Below are positions 45,705 to 55,485 of a stretch of DNA of 64,000 nt, one piece after another. Both the position numbers and the translations under genes were made by a program. The first letter of the stretch is position 1. Each line of letters starts with the position of its first letter. The DNA is taken from NCBI RefSeq assembly GCF_000381365.1, contig NZ_KB905467.1:1480644-1544643 (forward strand), in the 5' to 3' direction. This DNA comes from Bacteroides salyersiae WAL 10018 = DSM 18765 = JCM 12988 (GTDB taxonomy: Bacteria > Bacteroidota > Bacteroidia > Bacteroidales > Bacteroidaceae). The notes beneath the pieces are model-generated. The model ran no database searches and was not told the DNA's origin. It saw nothing but the letters and a program-made list of their open reading frames with translations.

Positions 45705-45763
45705 AATAAATAATGATTGTGCTTCTTCCTGAAATCTTGGAAGAAGAGTATTAGACATTGTTA

Positions 45764-45771
45764 CAAATATA
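45764..45771 (-). promoter_or_regulatory. Possible -7 box for the PL14-like gene
   Basis: The minus strand reads TATATTTG, matching TAnnTTTG, 60 nt before the ATG at 45704 and just downstream of a terminator. The -33 box is not exact. Confidence 0.35.
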
Positions 45772-45803
45772 AAAACCAGTTTTACAATTCGTAAAACACA
45801 AAA

Positions 45804-45838
45804 GGGGAGAAAGCTGTATATCTCCACAACTTCTCCCC
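45804..45838 (-). terminator. Intrinsic terminator
   Basis: GGGGAGAA (45804-45811) pairs perfectly with TTCTCCCC (45831-45838). On the minus strand it is followed by TTTTGTGTTTT. It lies just after the stop of the SusE/F-like gene at 45847 and should end or weaken transcription from the upstream PUL genes. Confidence 0.65.
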
Positions 45839-45846
45839 ACTCACTT

Positions 45847-46887
45847 TTACAATTTAATCACACGTTTCACTGATAAAACGTTGTTATCCTGAACAATTTT
45901 TACCAGATACATTCCACTTGCCATATCCAATCCTTCCAAATTCAATACATTTCCGGAAGAATTGACTTTCAGCACCGACACACCGGTTATAGAAACAAAT
46001 TCGACAGAAAATGCACCTTCGGCAACCGACACAGTGGTGCTGTTGTCAATTATAGTAGGATAAATATTCACATTCTGCATCTTGTTTTCACGAATAGAAG
46101 TAGGATCATAATCTCTCAGCTCGTGTGTATAATTTTTAGAAGTGCTAAAAATAACTTTCACGCTGAAAGGAAGCAACGGATTGGCTGTTCTGCGTTTTAC
46201 AGATAATTTATATTCGCTGCCATAGAATTTTTCTCCGTCTATCGTTTCGTCCCAGCCCTCAATATTGGTAGTGGTATACAAATCAAAATAACCCGGTAAT
46301 TTTTCATCTTCATTACTATCATTATCAGGAGCCGAAACAGCTCTCAACTTATATCCATAAGTCGTATATTCTCCGTCTTCCGTATAAACCCGGATGCGAT
46401 ATCTTTCGTCTCCCCAATCTGCTTTGATATATTCAACATAGTCGTTGTAGAACGTTGAATTACCTACATACTCCAAATTCGTTATAACATACTTTTTAGA
46501 AGGCGCCCACAAAATAACTTCATCCACTTTGAGTACGGATACCACCGGCGTTGCTTCGTCAAAATTAACGCGAATACGATATGGAACCAAACTCTCTCCA
46601 CCGTCCACTGTGATTGTGGCAGCCTGAATTAAAGCACCACCGTCAGCCGAAGTGGCAAATTCATAACTACCTGTTTTCAATGCAGTAAACAATTCATAAG
46701 TGTTACTGATGCTTCCCTCGCCCATATAGAACTTTGGAAAATCTTCATTGATACGTTTCATCTCCATTGCTACGGAAGATTCGGCCAAAGCTGTACCACG
46801 CACAAATAATTTAGCAGGAACTTCTACTGCCAATGCACTCATGCAAACACTAATCGCTACAATTAAAAAAGATAATTTTGTTTTCAT
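45847..46887 (-). CDS. Secreted SusE/F-like domain protein with sorting tail
   Basis: 346 residues. Signal peptide 1-20 ending SALA. The body (KLFVRGTALAESS, NTYELFTALKTGSYEF, VPYRIRVNFDEATP, APSKKYVITNLEYVGNSTF, DERYRIRVYTEDGEYTTYGY) is clearly homologous to the second half of the neighbouring PL14-like protein, so the two share this module. It ends with a Por-type domain. No lipobox is seen. Likely glycan-binding surface or periplasmic protein. 43 nt after the GH76-like gene. Confidence 0.7.
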   Translation of the reverse strand: MKTKLSFLIVAISVCMSALAVEVPAKLFVRGTALAESSVAMEMKRINEDFPKFYMGEGSISNTYELFTALKTGSYEFATSADGGALIQAATITVDGGESLVPYRIRVNFDEATPVVSVLKVDEVILWAPSKKYVITNLEYVGNSTFYNDYVEYIKADWGDERYRIRVYTEDGEYTTYGYKLRAVSAPDNDSNEDEKLPGYFDLYTTTNIEGWDETIDGEKFYGSEYKLSVKRRTANPLLPFSVKVIFSTSKNYTHELRDYDPTSIRENKMQNVNIYPTIIDNSTTVSVAEGAFSVEFVSITGVSVLKVNSSGNVLNLEGLDMASGMYLVKIVQDNNVLSVKRVIKL

Positions 46888-46930
46888 AACTTTAAATTTT
46901 TAATATTCATAATATGTAAGATTAACTCTA

Positions 46931-48550
46931 CTAATACTTTAATACTTTTATTATATGGTCATAATCTGGAGATTTTACTGATATCAGATACATTCCTCGT
47001 GAAAAAGGAGTCATATCCAATGTATACTGCTCGCCCGGTAGATTTTCACAAAAAACAGAAACGCCACTCAGGTTCAGAACTTTAACAGATGTCTCTTTCC
47101 TAAGATTTTCCAAATAAATAAAATCGGAAGTTTGCAATGGATATATTTTCAATGATGCCTTTAGATTTTCTGATTGCATGCCGGTATCATCAATACGGGA
47201 AACAACAATGGACTTTACCACATTACGCCAACTTTGTAAATCGGATGACGATTTATACATAACCCGAGAATCACCAGTAAAATCACCCTCTTTATATATG
47301 GTTACTTTATAACCGTCTGCAATCTCAATGGACGACAGCGCTGCTTTAAAATTCATTTTGTTATCGGTCATTCCCAAGCGCCATAGATCCTCTTGTGTGT
47401 AGTTTCCTACCTCCAGTCCTATACTCCATTGATTATTGAGTTTTCCTTGGTTATAATCCACGTTCTGAAAAAGACCAACAGGAGTAGTAGTTAGGGCTGT
47501 TTCAAAAGAAACCGTAGCCAGTTTCAGAAAAGTAGATGCTGCCGAAGCCTGATATAACAATTGTCTTCTACTATCTTGTGAAGTAGTCAGATCGTTCCAG
47601 TATTCGGGATAAAAGCCAAGTTCGTCTTTACAATTGTCATGCAAATAAACCGCATAACCCGCTGCAAGATTGAGCCATTTCGGATTTTGATCTATCTTGT
47701 AGAGTTCAACATAGGCGTCTGTCATGTCATGACCACCCCATTGACCGGTTTCATTCAATCGGTGAGTTTTCCAATCGATGTAATGAGACTCCATGCCATA
47801 AGCCAGCCGGTAAGCATCATCTAAATATTCCTGTTCGCCTGTTATGGTGTATAAAAGCATAGAAGCCTGCATCACAACCGCATTTTCATATCCACGATAA
47901 CCAGCTCCAATACCCCAACCGGCATCATTCTTCATAAATTTGTATAGACGGATGCCGTCATTCAAATACTTCTGCTGATTAGTAATCTGATATAGGCGCA
48001 AGCAACAGACAGCAGTTGGAGCAGTAGCACAAGTAACCCACTTTCCATGTTTCTCATGGTTAGGATTCTCATTAAGCTGAATGCCTCCTGTCGGCAGTTC
48101 ACCACTCAGACAAAATTTCATGACCACTGTAGCTCTCGTTAAATAGTCACTGTTCTGTGTAACAGCATACAAGTCCAGCAAGTCCTTAACCATCCAAGCA
48201 TTATCGTCATAATAACGGCTCCCACCCTTTCCACGATAACTGGCGTCATAAGCGTAATAACCATTATAAGAAACATAATAATACTGATTGACATTATCCA
48301 CCAGTTTCTTGGCATCTTCTATACGCCCGGCATAAATCAAAGCTTTAATCTGGATACTTGTTGGCCATACGAAGGCCGGCGTTGAACTTGAAGCTTTTTC
48401 ACAATATAGAAGTGTACCTTTATCCGATTTCAAATAGGTATCAATCACTTTCAAGGATTCCTCTCCCCATTGGCGGAATGTTTTTGTATTTCGAGTGTAA
48501 GAAGGAAGTCCTACTACAAAAAGTAGAACTATAATTAAAATTTTTCTCAT
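46931..48550 (-). CDS. GH76-like secreted enzyme
   Basis: 539 residues. Short signal peptide. (Alpha/alpha)6-type repeats with the consecutive Asp pair Asp115-Asp116 in SRYYDDNAWMVKDLLDLY, typical of GH76 endo-mannanases, and a GWGIGAGYRGYENAVVMQAS segment. From about 400 a beta/gamma-crystallin-like piece (VTIYKEGDFTGDSRV, then SWRNVVKSIVV) follows, then a Por-type domain. GH76 usually cleaves alpha-1,6-mannan. In a uronate-type locus the substrate may differ, so call it GH76-like. About 200 nt after the GH105 gene. Confidence 0.65.
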   Translation of the reverse strand: MRKILIIVLLFVVGLPSYTRNTKTFRQWGEESLKVIDTYLKSDKGTLLYCEKASSSTPAFVWPTSIQIKALIYAGRIEDAKKLVDNVNQYYYVSYNGYYAYDASYRGKGGSRYYDDNAWMVKDLLDLYAVTQNSDYLTRATVVMKFCLSGELPTGGIQLNENPNHEKHGKWVTCATAPTAVCCLRLYQITNQQKYLNDGIRLYKFMKNDAGWGIGAGYRGYENAVVMQASMLLYTITGEQEYLDDAYRLAYGMESHYIDWKTHRLNETGQWGGHDMTDAYVELYKIDQNPKWLNLAAGYAVYLHDNCKDELGFYPEYWNDLTTSQDSRRQLLYQASAASTFLKLATVSFETALTTTPVGLFQNVDYNQGKLNNQWSIGLEVGNYTQEDLWRLGMTDNKMNFKAALSSIEIADGYKVTIYKEGDFTGDSRVMYKSSSDLQSWRNVVKSIVVSRIDDTGMQSENLKASLKIYPLQTSDFIYLENLRKETSVKVLNLSGVSVFCENLPGEQYTLDMTPFSRGMYLISVKSPDYDHIIKVLKY

Positions 48551-48754
48551 ATTTCCATTTGTTTAAGATTCAGCTATTCCCAAATAATCCTGAAATAAAA
48601 CGCCATTTCTCGGGATTATCAATTATGAATTCAGATGAGTATCAAAACATTTTATGTTCCGTATTTTTTATAATATCTACTGAAAAAGTTTTTTTTAAAG
48701 GCTACCTGATAAATTTGTACCTATATTCAAGAGGTAACCTTTAATTATTAATAC

Positions 48755-49879
48755 TTATTCGGCCATCTTATATAATTCTGTTCCAGCCATCAGAAAAGCA
48801 CCAACACCGTATACTTCTGTCATATCTTTAGTTACTTTTTTCGGATCAGCACCAATAGGTTGTACATAACCCAATTTCCCTTCACTATCGATCGTCCCCA
48901 GCACTGCTTTCCAAGATTTTAATAAAGTAGGCAGATAAGTAGCTTTGTCCAGTAATCCCTCATTAATGCCGTATGCTAATGCATATATAATAAAGTTTGT
49001 ACAGCTGGTTTCTGGAGCGGCATAAGTTTCCGGATCCAATAAACTGGCATGCCAGAATCCATCCGGTTGCTGAATCTCCACCATGCGTCCACACATCTCT
49101 ACGAACAGTTCCTCATAAAAATTACGGTAACTGTTTTTTTTAGGCAAGTCTTTCAACATCTCAGTTAGTCCGCCAAGTACCCATCCATTGCCTCTTCCCC
49201 AAAATACCTTTTTACCATTGGCTTCACGTTGATAAAAATAACGGCTATCACGGAAAAACATTTTTTCTTCCAAATCATACAAGAAAATAGTAGAAGCTTT
49301 ATATTCTTTATCCATAAATTGTAGATATTTTTCATTACCCGTTTCCTTGTATAATCTGGTGAAAATAGGAGGAGCCATAAACAGAGCATCACACCAACTC
49401 CAACGTTCCAGTGTAGTCTGATTGGCATAATCAATTATCAAAGAACCTTTAGAAGGATGATCGATAATCCAATCAATACGTTCGATAGTCGGTTTTAACA
49501 TGGATTTATCCTTATATCGATTATAGACATCTATGAACATCTGACAAACGGCTAAATCATCTGCATGATACATCCGTTTGTTGGCTTTCCACAAATAACG
49601 ATTTCCTACATTTACTAACCATTTATAATACTTCTCGTCCTTATCAACTTTATCAGCCAATTCCGCCCATTTGGCCATACCAATATACAAAGTAGCATTT
49701 GTCCAGTCTAATGGATGATGCCTTACCTCTCTTTGGTGTTTAATCTGCCAATCGGCAACCTTTTTCATCAATAATTTAATCTCTACTTTAGTATAAGGTA
49801 TCTTCTCATTAGTGGCAAAAACCGAAACATTTAAAAAGCCAAGAAACAACGATATGATAATAATTATATACTTCTTCAT
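48755..49879 (-). CDS. GH105 unsaturated rhamnogalacturonyl/uronyl hydrolase
   Basis: 374 residues. Signal peptide 1-22. Single GH105 barrel, the usual family length, with MYHADDLAVCQMFIDVY (Asp107/Asp108), ERWSWCDALFMAPP, FWGRGNGWVLGGLTEML and AAPETSCTNF. Removes the unsaturated uronic acid from lyase products in the periplasm. 18 nt after the susD gene in the same operon. The second GH105-type gene of the locus (39718-41748) is larger and carries extra domains. Confidence 0.87.
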   Translation of the reverse strand: MKKYIIIIISLFLGFLNVSVFATNEKIPYTKVEIKLLMKKVADWQIKHQREVRHHPLDWTNATLYIGMAKWAELADKVDKDEKYYKWLVNVGNRYLWKANKRMYHADDLAVCQMFIDVYNRYKDKSMLKPTIERIDWIIDHPSKGSLIIDYANQTTLERWSWCDALFMAPPIFTRLYKETGNEKYLQFMDKEYKASTIFLYDLEEKMFFRDSRYFYQREANGKKVFWGRGNGWVLGGLTEMLKDLPKKNSYRNFYEELFVEMCGRMVEIQQPDGFWHASLLDPETYAAPETSCTNFIIYALAYGINEGLLDKATYLPTLLKSWKAVLGTIDSEGKLGYVQPIGADPKKVTKDMTEVYGVGAFLMAGTELYKMAE

Positions 49880-49897
49880 TTTATAATATCAATTTTA

Positions 49898-51883
49898 TTA
49901 GTTCCACAATGGATTTTGTACAAGCAAATTACTTTTTTGTATTTCATCATAAGGTACAGGATACAATAGCATCTCCTTATTCCAAACGCGTTTCTCTACA
50001 ACAACTCTATTGTAATAAGAGCCTTCACCTACTTCATCATAAAACTCAGTTGGAATCTTACTAGAATTAAATTTAGCCGCACGTGAGTTAAGGTCCATTC
50101 CAGTACGAACATATGGCTGATCTTCTCCATTCTCATCCAGACAACTCATCCAACGATGAATGTCAAAATAATAATTTCCTTCAGCAAATAATTCTACCAT
50201 GCGTTCACGACGAATAGCTATTTTCTGTGCTTCATAGTCCCCGACTATATTTTTTATTCCATTGTCTTTCAATTCTTTATATCCTGGTATACCAGCCCTG
50301 TCTCTGATTTTATCTATGTATTCTATAATTTTAGGATCAGAAGGATTTATTTCATTACACACTTCGGCATAATAAAGATAAAAATCAGCCAAACGGAACA
50401 ATATCCAAGGACGAGCCCAAGTTTTCACATTATTTCCGGTATCCAATAAAGTACGGTTCTTAAACTTGTACAATAAATATCCAGCTTTCGGATGATCTTG
50501 TGAACTGTTGTCGGAATCTCCCCCCTTACTGAAATATGAACCGTACTCCGCCTTTCCAGAGATAGGAAGATGCCAACTCCTACCCTCATAAGTGACCGTA
50601 TTATAAAAGCGGGGTTCCCGATTGTGATACATATTAAAAATATGTTTATCATTATGTAAAGTTGAACTACAAACATTCGTCAAATTTCCAAAACCATCCT
50701 CATTATATTCAGGATCCTCTTCAATTGTCAGACCATTTTTAGTAAAAAATGCGTCGACTCCTTCCTGATACAAGCCTATATTACAAAAACCATTGGCCCC
50801 ACGTGGACAAGTACGACGTTCCATATCGTTACCTACAATCCGGTAACTATTATTACCGTTGGCCCAAAGAATCTCATCATTATAATATTGAAACAACTCA
50901 TATACAGACAAATTAGGATCAGGCAAGCCATTACTACCAGGTTTGGAATAATATAACTTATGCCCTTTAGCTTCAGCAAAAGTAAATAAAGTCTCTAAAT
51001 GTGTCTTGGCTGTATTCCATTTCGTCTTATCTTCATCTGGAAATAAATGCTTACCATCTTTATTTGTTAATTGTAACGCTTCTCCATACCCTCCATTAAA
51101 AAGAGGAGAAGCTGCATAAACCCACAATTTAGCACGCAATGCCAACACTGTTACTTTGGTCGGGCGTACAATTTCTTTCAAATTATATCTATCATTGTTA
51201 TGTTCGTAATCCAGACTACCGGATGCACTCTCTGTGAACAATGTTTCTGGTAATGCATTCGAATCAAGAACTTCCTGCAATAATCTATCAATATAGTTTA
51301 CAATCTCATCGACAGAGGCTCTCGGATAATCAATCGTCTTATTCTCCGGGTCTTCTATTTCCGTTATTAAAGGAACTGGACCATATAATTCAAAAAGAGA
51401 AAAATAACTATATGCAATCAAAAATTTAGTTTCCGCTTTCAAACGATCCATATCTTTTTTACTGATATATGATACATCTTGTTCCGAACCCATATAGTCT
51501 TTGGCATTATCTAAGAAAATAAATCCCTGTCTTATATATTTATATAAGGTAGCCCAACGATGAAACGAAGCGTTCGACGAATTGAACCCTGTCAACATCT
51601 GAGTACCGACAGCTGTTGTATTAGCTACTACTTGCCCAGACATTAAATTCCATATACCGGTGAATCCGGTAGTAGCCTCTTTTCCCATTTCCGAATAATT
51701 AGGAATACAATTATAAATATTAGCTTGCCAACGCTTTGTATATCCCGGGTTATTGAAAACTTGTTCCAATGTAAGATTCTCCGATAATTCCTTAGATACA
51801 TCTAAATAATCACATGAGATAAAACTCCCAAGCATTCCACCCGCAACAAGTGCAATATATACGAACTTCTTAACCTCTTTCAT
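49898..51883 (-). CDS. SusD/RagB-family outer-membrane lipoprotein
   Basis: 661 residues. Lipobox Cys24 (SFISCDYLDVSKEL). Typical SusD segments: RWQANIYNCIPNYSE, KAETKFLIAYSYFSLFELYG, ALRAKLWVYAASPLFNGGYG, and the C-terminal RRERMVELFAEGNYYFDIHRW. Captures the glycan at the cell surface with SusC. 12 nt after susC and followed by GH105. Longer than the SusD at 23615-24961. Confidence 0.92.
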   Translation of the reverse strand: MKEVKKFVYIALVAGGMLGSFISCDYLDVSKELSENLTLEQVFNNPGYTKRWQANIYNCIPNYSEMGKEATTGFTGIWNLMSGQVVANTTAVGTQMLTGFNSSNASFHRWATLYKYIRQGFIFLDNAKDYMGSEQDVSYISKKDMDRLKAETKFLIAYSYFSLFELYGPVPLITEIEDPENKTIDYPRASVDEIVNYIDRLLQEVLDSNALPETLFTESASGSLDYEHNNDRYNLKEIVRPTKVTVLALRAKLWVYAASPLFNGGYGEALQLTNKDGKHLFPDEDKTKWNTAKTHLETLFTFAEAKGHKLYYSKPGSNGLPDPNLSVYELFQYYNDEILWANGNNSYRIVGNDMERRTCPRGANGFCNIGLYQEGVDAFFTKNGLTIEEDPEYNEDGFGNLTNVCSSTLHNDKHIFNMYHNREPRFYNTVTYEGRSWHLPISGKAEYGSYFSKGGDSDNSSQDHPKAGYLLYKFKNRTLLDTGNNVKTWARPWILFRLADFYLYYAEVCNEINPSDPKIIEYIDKIRDRAGIPGYKELKDNGIKNIVGDYEAQKIAIRRERMVELFAEGNYYFDIHRWMSCLDENGEDQPYVRTGMDLNSRAAKFNSSKIPTEFYDEVGEGSYYNRVVVEKRVWNKEMLLYPVPYDEIQKSNLLVQNPLWN

Positions 51884-51895
51884 AATATTCTATTT

Positions 51896-54800
51896 TTAAA
51901 ATGTAACTTCAAGTCCTATTGTCCATGTCCCGCATATCGGGTATTTTGATCCGGAATTAGATCCACCCAACTCGGGATCCCAGTATTCTATATTATCCCA
52001 AACAGCCAAATTAGTACCTTGAACATAAATTCTTAAATTCTGCATACTGATTTTACGTAACATCTGTTTATTGAACTGATAACCGAACTCTACATTTTTC
52101 AAACGTAAGAAACTACCATTACGATACCACCATGTGCTTCCATATGCATTATGATCGAACTTAGTAGCATGAACACGCGGGAATAAAACATTTTGATTAT
52201 AAGGATCGTTATTTTGCCAACGGTCTAAGGCCTCCATACGAGCCGAAGAAGCATCTACACCATTGTGAAATGGCATAAAATTACCAGCCGAACTTAAAAG
52301 ATTGACAGAAGTTTGTCCTACTCCCTGAAAAAATACTCCAGCAAAAAAGCCCTTCCATTCTAAATTTAATCCAAAGCCATATACCAACCTAGGGTCTTCC
52401 GGATATAGACCGTTTTCATAGGTTTTATCCAATGAATCAATCTTCTTGTCTCCATTTAAATCTTTATATTTGATATCACCCGGAGCAACTTGGGTACCCG
52501 GATTAGGCATTCCCTCCTTTAAAGTATAAGTCTTACTTCCATCAGCATTTTCTACAATATCGAAATCATCGGGAGTATACAAACCTTCGGCTACATATAC
52601 AAACGGTTGGCCGATAGACTGACCTGTATAAGCCTGGTACTGATAAACTTGTGGTACTTCATCATATTCCTCTACCCTATTCTTTGCATAAGTAAGATTA
52701 CCTCTCACTGATGCAAATACCTGTCCAATCTGTTTCTTTAATATCAAACTAGCATCAAAACCTGTATTAGTGGTTACTCCGAAATTCTGCCAAGGACTAT
52801 TTCGGAATCCAGCAGCCGAAGGTATTGTTTTTCTGCGCAATAAAATATTATTACGGCGATTGTGAAACCAATCTACAATCAAATCTATACTCCCTCTGAA
52901 AAGGCCTAAATCAACTCCAACATTCACTTTACGCTCACGTTCCCATGTCAAATTCGGCGTTGCAAAATCTTGTTCGATAATTCCGGCACCTACAGCTCCA
53001 GTTACATCTCCATTTACGCCCGGTGTCAATCCCATATTATATCCGGGACCTCCCGTAGAAAGTGCTTCTCTATAAGGAAAACGAGAACTTGAACCAATTT
53101 CATCGTTACCGGTAATACCGAATGAAGCTCTCAGTTTCAATTTACTTAAAATGTTTTCTAAAGGTTCCATAAATTTTTCATGGCTGATATACCAGGCAGC
53201 ACCGACAGCTGGGAAAATTCCCCATCGATGTCCGGATGCAAAATTTTCACTACCCGTTGCACCAAAACTACCTTCCAACATATAACGATTATCATAGCCA
53301 TAAGCAGCTCTGGCTACTACACTTTGTTTTCTATAAGGTAATAGTTGTATACCCGTTACATTCTGGTTCTGACTTTCTTTCTGCATATATAATAAAATAC
53401 CAGACACATCGTGTTTTTCCTGAAATAATCTTTTATAGTTCAAAGATGTTTCAATATAAATTTTCTTTTCACCACCAGAACTTGAATACGTTGGATTACC
53501 TAATGCAGTACCTTGCTTTACTTCTGTTTTTATTAGATTACCAGTTTCATCTCGCCCTGTAGCATAAAAAGAGTTAGGAGATTTCTCGCGTTTTATCACA
53601 GAATAGGCCGATGCATCAAAACTGACACTTCCTTTCCATGAGAGCCCTTTTGTTATTACATCTAATTTCTGCTCTAAAGAAACTTTAGACTGGGCATTCA
53701 TGCTCCAACTCTTGGTATATCCATAATGATTCAACATATTATATGGATTGGAACGGGTAGTTGGATCATATGTATAATGTTCCGAAATACTTCCATCAGA
53801 ATAATACATAGGAATATAATGAGTGGGAAATTGAGTAATCATATCAAAGATAGCATCTGAACTATTTCCTGGATTATTCTTAGTTTTATATTGTCCGCTA
53901 AGGTCTACTGATATTTTAGTTGTCGATGTGATATCCATATCTACATTCGTACGTAGATTATACCGATCAAGACCAATATTAGCATCATACTTTTCTATTG
54001 GATTGGATTGAAATATACCATTTTCCTTATAATAAGCTCCTGATACAAAAAACTTTGTTTTTTCTGTTCCACCTCTAAAATTCAATGTATAGCGCATATT
54101 ATGCGTCTGGTCTGATAATAAGTCCATCCAATTTACGTTAGGGTATAAATCCGGATCTACTCCCGTACGATATTTCTCCAATATTTCATCCGAATAAGTT
54201 CTGTTAAATGTATTCCAATCAGGATTACCAGCTTCATTCCACTGCCCTTCGTTATACAAAGACAAATAATCATAAGCTGGCAATAATTCCGGCATTCTTG
54301 TAGGAGTTACAATACTATATTGTGCTCTAAAACTAATATTTGTTTTTTGTGCTTTTCCCCGTTTAGAAGTTATCAATACTACGCCATTAGCACCTTCTGA
54401 ACCATACACTGCTGTAGCAGCAGCGTCTTTCAATACAGAAAAAGTTTCTATTTCATCCACATCAATATCATCCATCGAACGTGGAACTCCATCTACCAAT
54501 ACCAAAGGAGAAGTACCTCCGGCATATGAACTCTGTCCTCGAATCCAGAATTCTGCACTGTCATTACCCGGTTCTCCGCTTCGTTGAATAGCAATAATAC
54601 CAGCTATTTGTCCGGCAATGTTATTTGTAAGGTTACGTTGTGGCATCGAGAGTTCAGCTGGCCCAATAGAGTTAATCGAAGCAACTACACTCTCCTTTTT
54701 CTGTTGCCCATATCCGATAACAACTACGTCATCCAGATTTACACTAGACTCTCTCATACGCAGATTACCATTTACTCCAGTTTTTACAAGTTTTTCCTCT

Positions 54801-55363
54801 GTTTCGAACCCAACAAAACGATACTCCAGTATCTGACCATTTTCTACTTCTATTGAATAATAACCGTTTATATCAGACAAAACACCTGTAGATGTACCTT
54901 TTAAAACGACAGAAACACCTACTATCGGATTTCCATCTACATCTGTCAACAACCCTTTTAACGTCCATTTTTTACTTTTTTGTTGGGCGGACGCCGGTTT
55001 ATCATCTGTTCTTGAAATTACAATTTGCCTTCCTGTAATAGAATAAGTAATATCCGTATCTTTAAAAACTTGGCTTAAGACTTTATCTATTGTCTGATTT
55101 TTTAAAAAAACGTTTATTTTTCTATCAACATCAATATTTTGATCCAAAAAGAAAATAATAAATTCACTCTGTTTCTCAATGTCAGCAAATACATCTTTCA
55201 AAGTTTTACCTTTGGCCTCAATCGTAATAAGTGTCTGATCGGGAAAAGCATAAGCGGAGGCTGTGCTCCAAATAACTGTCAAAAAGAGTATTGAAATCTT
55301 CAATATTCGTAAAAAACGCCCCTGTTCGACCTTGAAAAGGTCAAACGATTCTATATTTTTCAT
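51896..55363 (-). CDS. SusC/RagA TonB-dependent transporter with STN signalling domain
   Basis: 1155 residues. After a hydrophobic leader (about 22-40) comes an STN domain (about 43-115: IEAKGKTLKDVFADIEKQSEF, ITGRQIVIS), then CarboxypepD_reg (about 132-215), TonB box and plug (NLDDVVVIGYGQQKKE, IETFSVLKDAAATAVYGSEGA) and the barrel. STN-bearing SusCs talk to a FecR anti-sigma across the periplasm, and FecR plus an ECF sigma lie directly upstream. Hence ligand import probably induces this locus. The longest CDS in the PUL. Confidence 0.93.
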   Translation of the reverse strand: MKNIESFDLFKVEQGRFLRILKISILFLTVIWSTASAYAFPDQTLITIEAKGKTLKDVFADIEKQSEFIIFFLDQNIDVDRKINVFLKNQTIDKVLSQVFKDTDITYSITGRQIVISRTDDKPASAQQKSKKWTLKGLLTDVDGNPIVGVSVVLKGTSTGVLSDINGYYSIEVENGQILEYRFVGFETEEKLVKTGVNGNLRMRESSVNLDDVVVIGYGQQKKESVVASINSIGPAELSMPQRNLTNNIAGQIAGIIAIQRSGEPGNDSAEFWIRGQSSYAGGTSPLVLVDGVPRSMDDIDVDEIETFSVLKDAAATAVYGSEGANGVVLITSKRGKAQKTNISFRAQYSIVTPTRMPELLPAYDYLSLYNEGQWNEAGNPDWNTFNRTYSDEILEKYRTGVDPDLYPNVNWMDLLSDQTHNMRYTLNFRGGTEKTKFFVSGAYYKENGIFQSNPIEKYDANIGLDRYNLRTNVDMDITSTTKISVDLSGQYKTKNNPGNSSDAIFDMITQFPTHYIPMYYSDGSISEHYTYDPTTRSNPYNMLNHYGYTKSWSMNAQSKVSLEQKLDVITKGLSWKGSVSFDASAYSVIKREKSPNSFYATGRDETGNLIKTEVKQGTALGNPTYSSSGGEKKIYIETSLNYKRLFQEKHDVSGILLYMQKESQNQNVTGIQLLPYRKQSVVARAAYGYDNRYMLEGSFGATGSENFASGHRWGIFPAVGAAWYISHEKFMEPLENILSKLKLRASFGITGNDEIGSSSRFPYREALSTGGPGYNMGLTPGVNGDVTGAVGAGIIEQDFATPNLTWERERKVNVGVDLGLFRGSIDLIVDWFHNRRNNILLRRKTIPSAAGFRNSPWQNFGVTTNTGFDASLILKKQIGQVFASVRGNLTYAKNRVEEYDEVPQVYQYQAYTGQSIGQPFVYVAEGLYTPDDFDIVENADGSKTYTLKEGMPNPGTQVAPGDIKYKDLNGDKKIDSLDKTYENGLYPEDPRLVYGFGLNLEWKGFFAGVFFQGVGQTSVNLLSSAGNFMPFHNGVDASSARMEALDRWQNNDPYNQNVLFPRVHATKFDHNAYGSTWWYRNGSFLRLKNVEFGYQFNKQMLRKISMQNLRIYVQGTNLAVWDNIEYWDPELGGSNSGSKYPICGTWTIGLEVTF

Positions 55364-55416
55364 ACATTTGAATGATTTTAAGTTAATATCTCGGAGTATA
55401 AATTAATTTAAAATGA

Positions 55417-55445
55417 AGCCGGATAATTCACTATATTATCTGGCT
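55417..55445. terminator. Bidirectional terminator-like hairpin
   Basis: A 10-nt arm AGCCGGATAA (55417-55426) pairs with TTATCTGGCT (55436-55445) at 9 of 10 positions. A T tract follows on the plus strand (TTTTTCTTTT) and a T-rich stretch on the minus strand. It separates the fecR gene from susC. Confidence 0.55.
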
Positions 55446-55485
55446 TTTTTCTTTTATGTCACGAATCGTCTTTCATTGTATTTAT

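Noticed and set aside
45705..45827. Longer start for the PL14-like gene
   Set aside because: The extra 41 codons cover a terminator and a promoter element, and the inner ATG starts a clear signal peptide.
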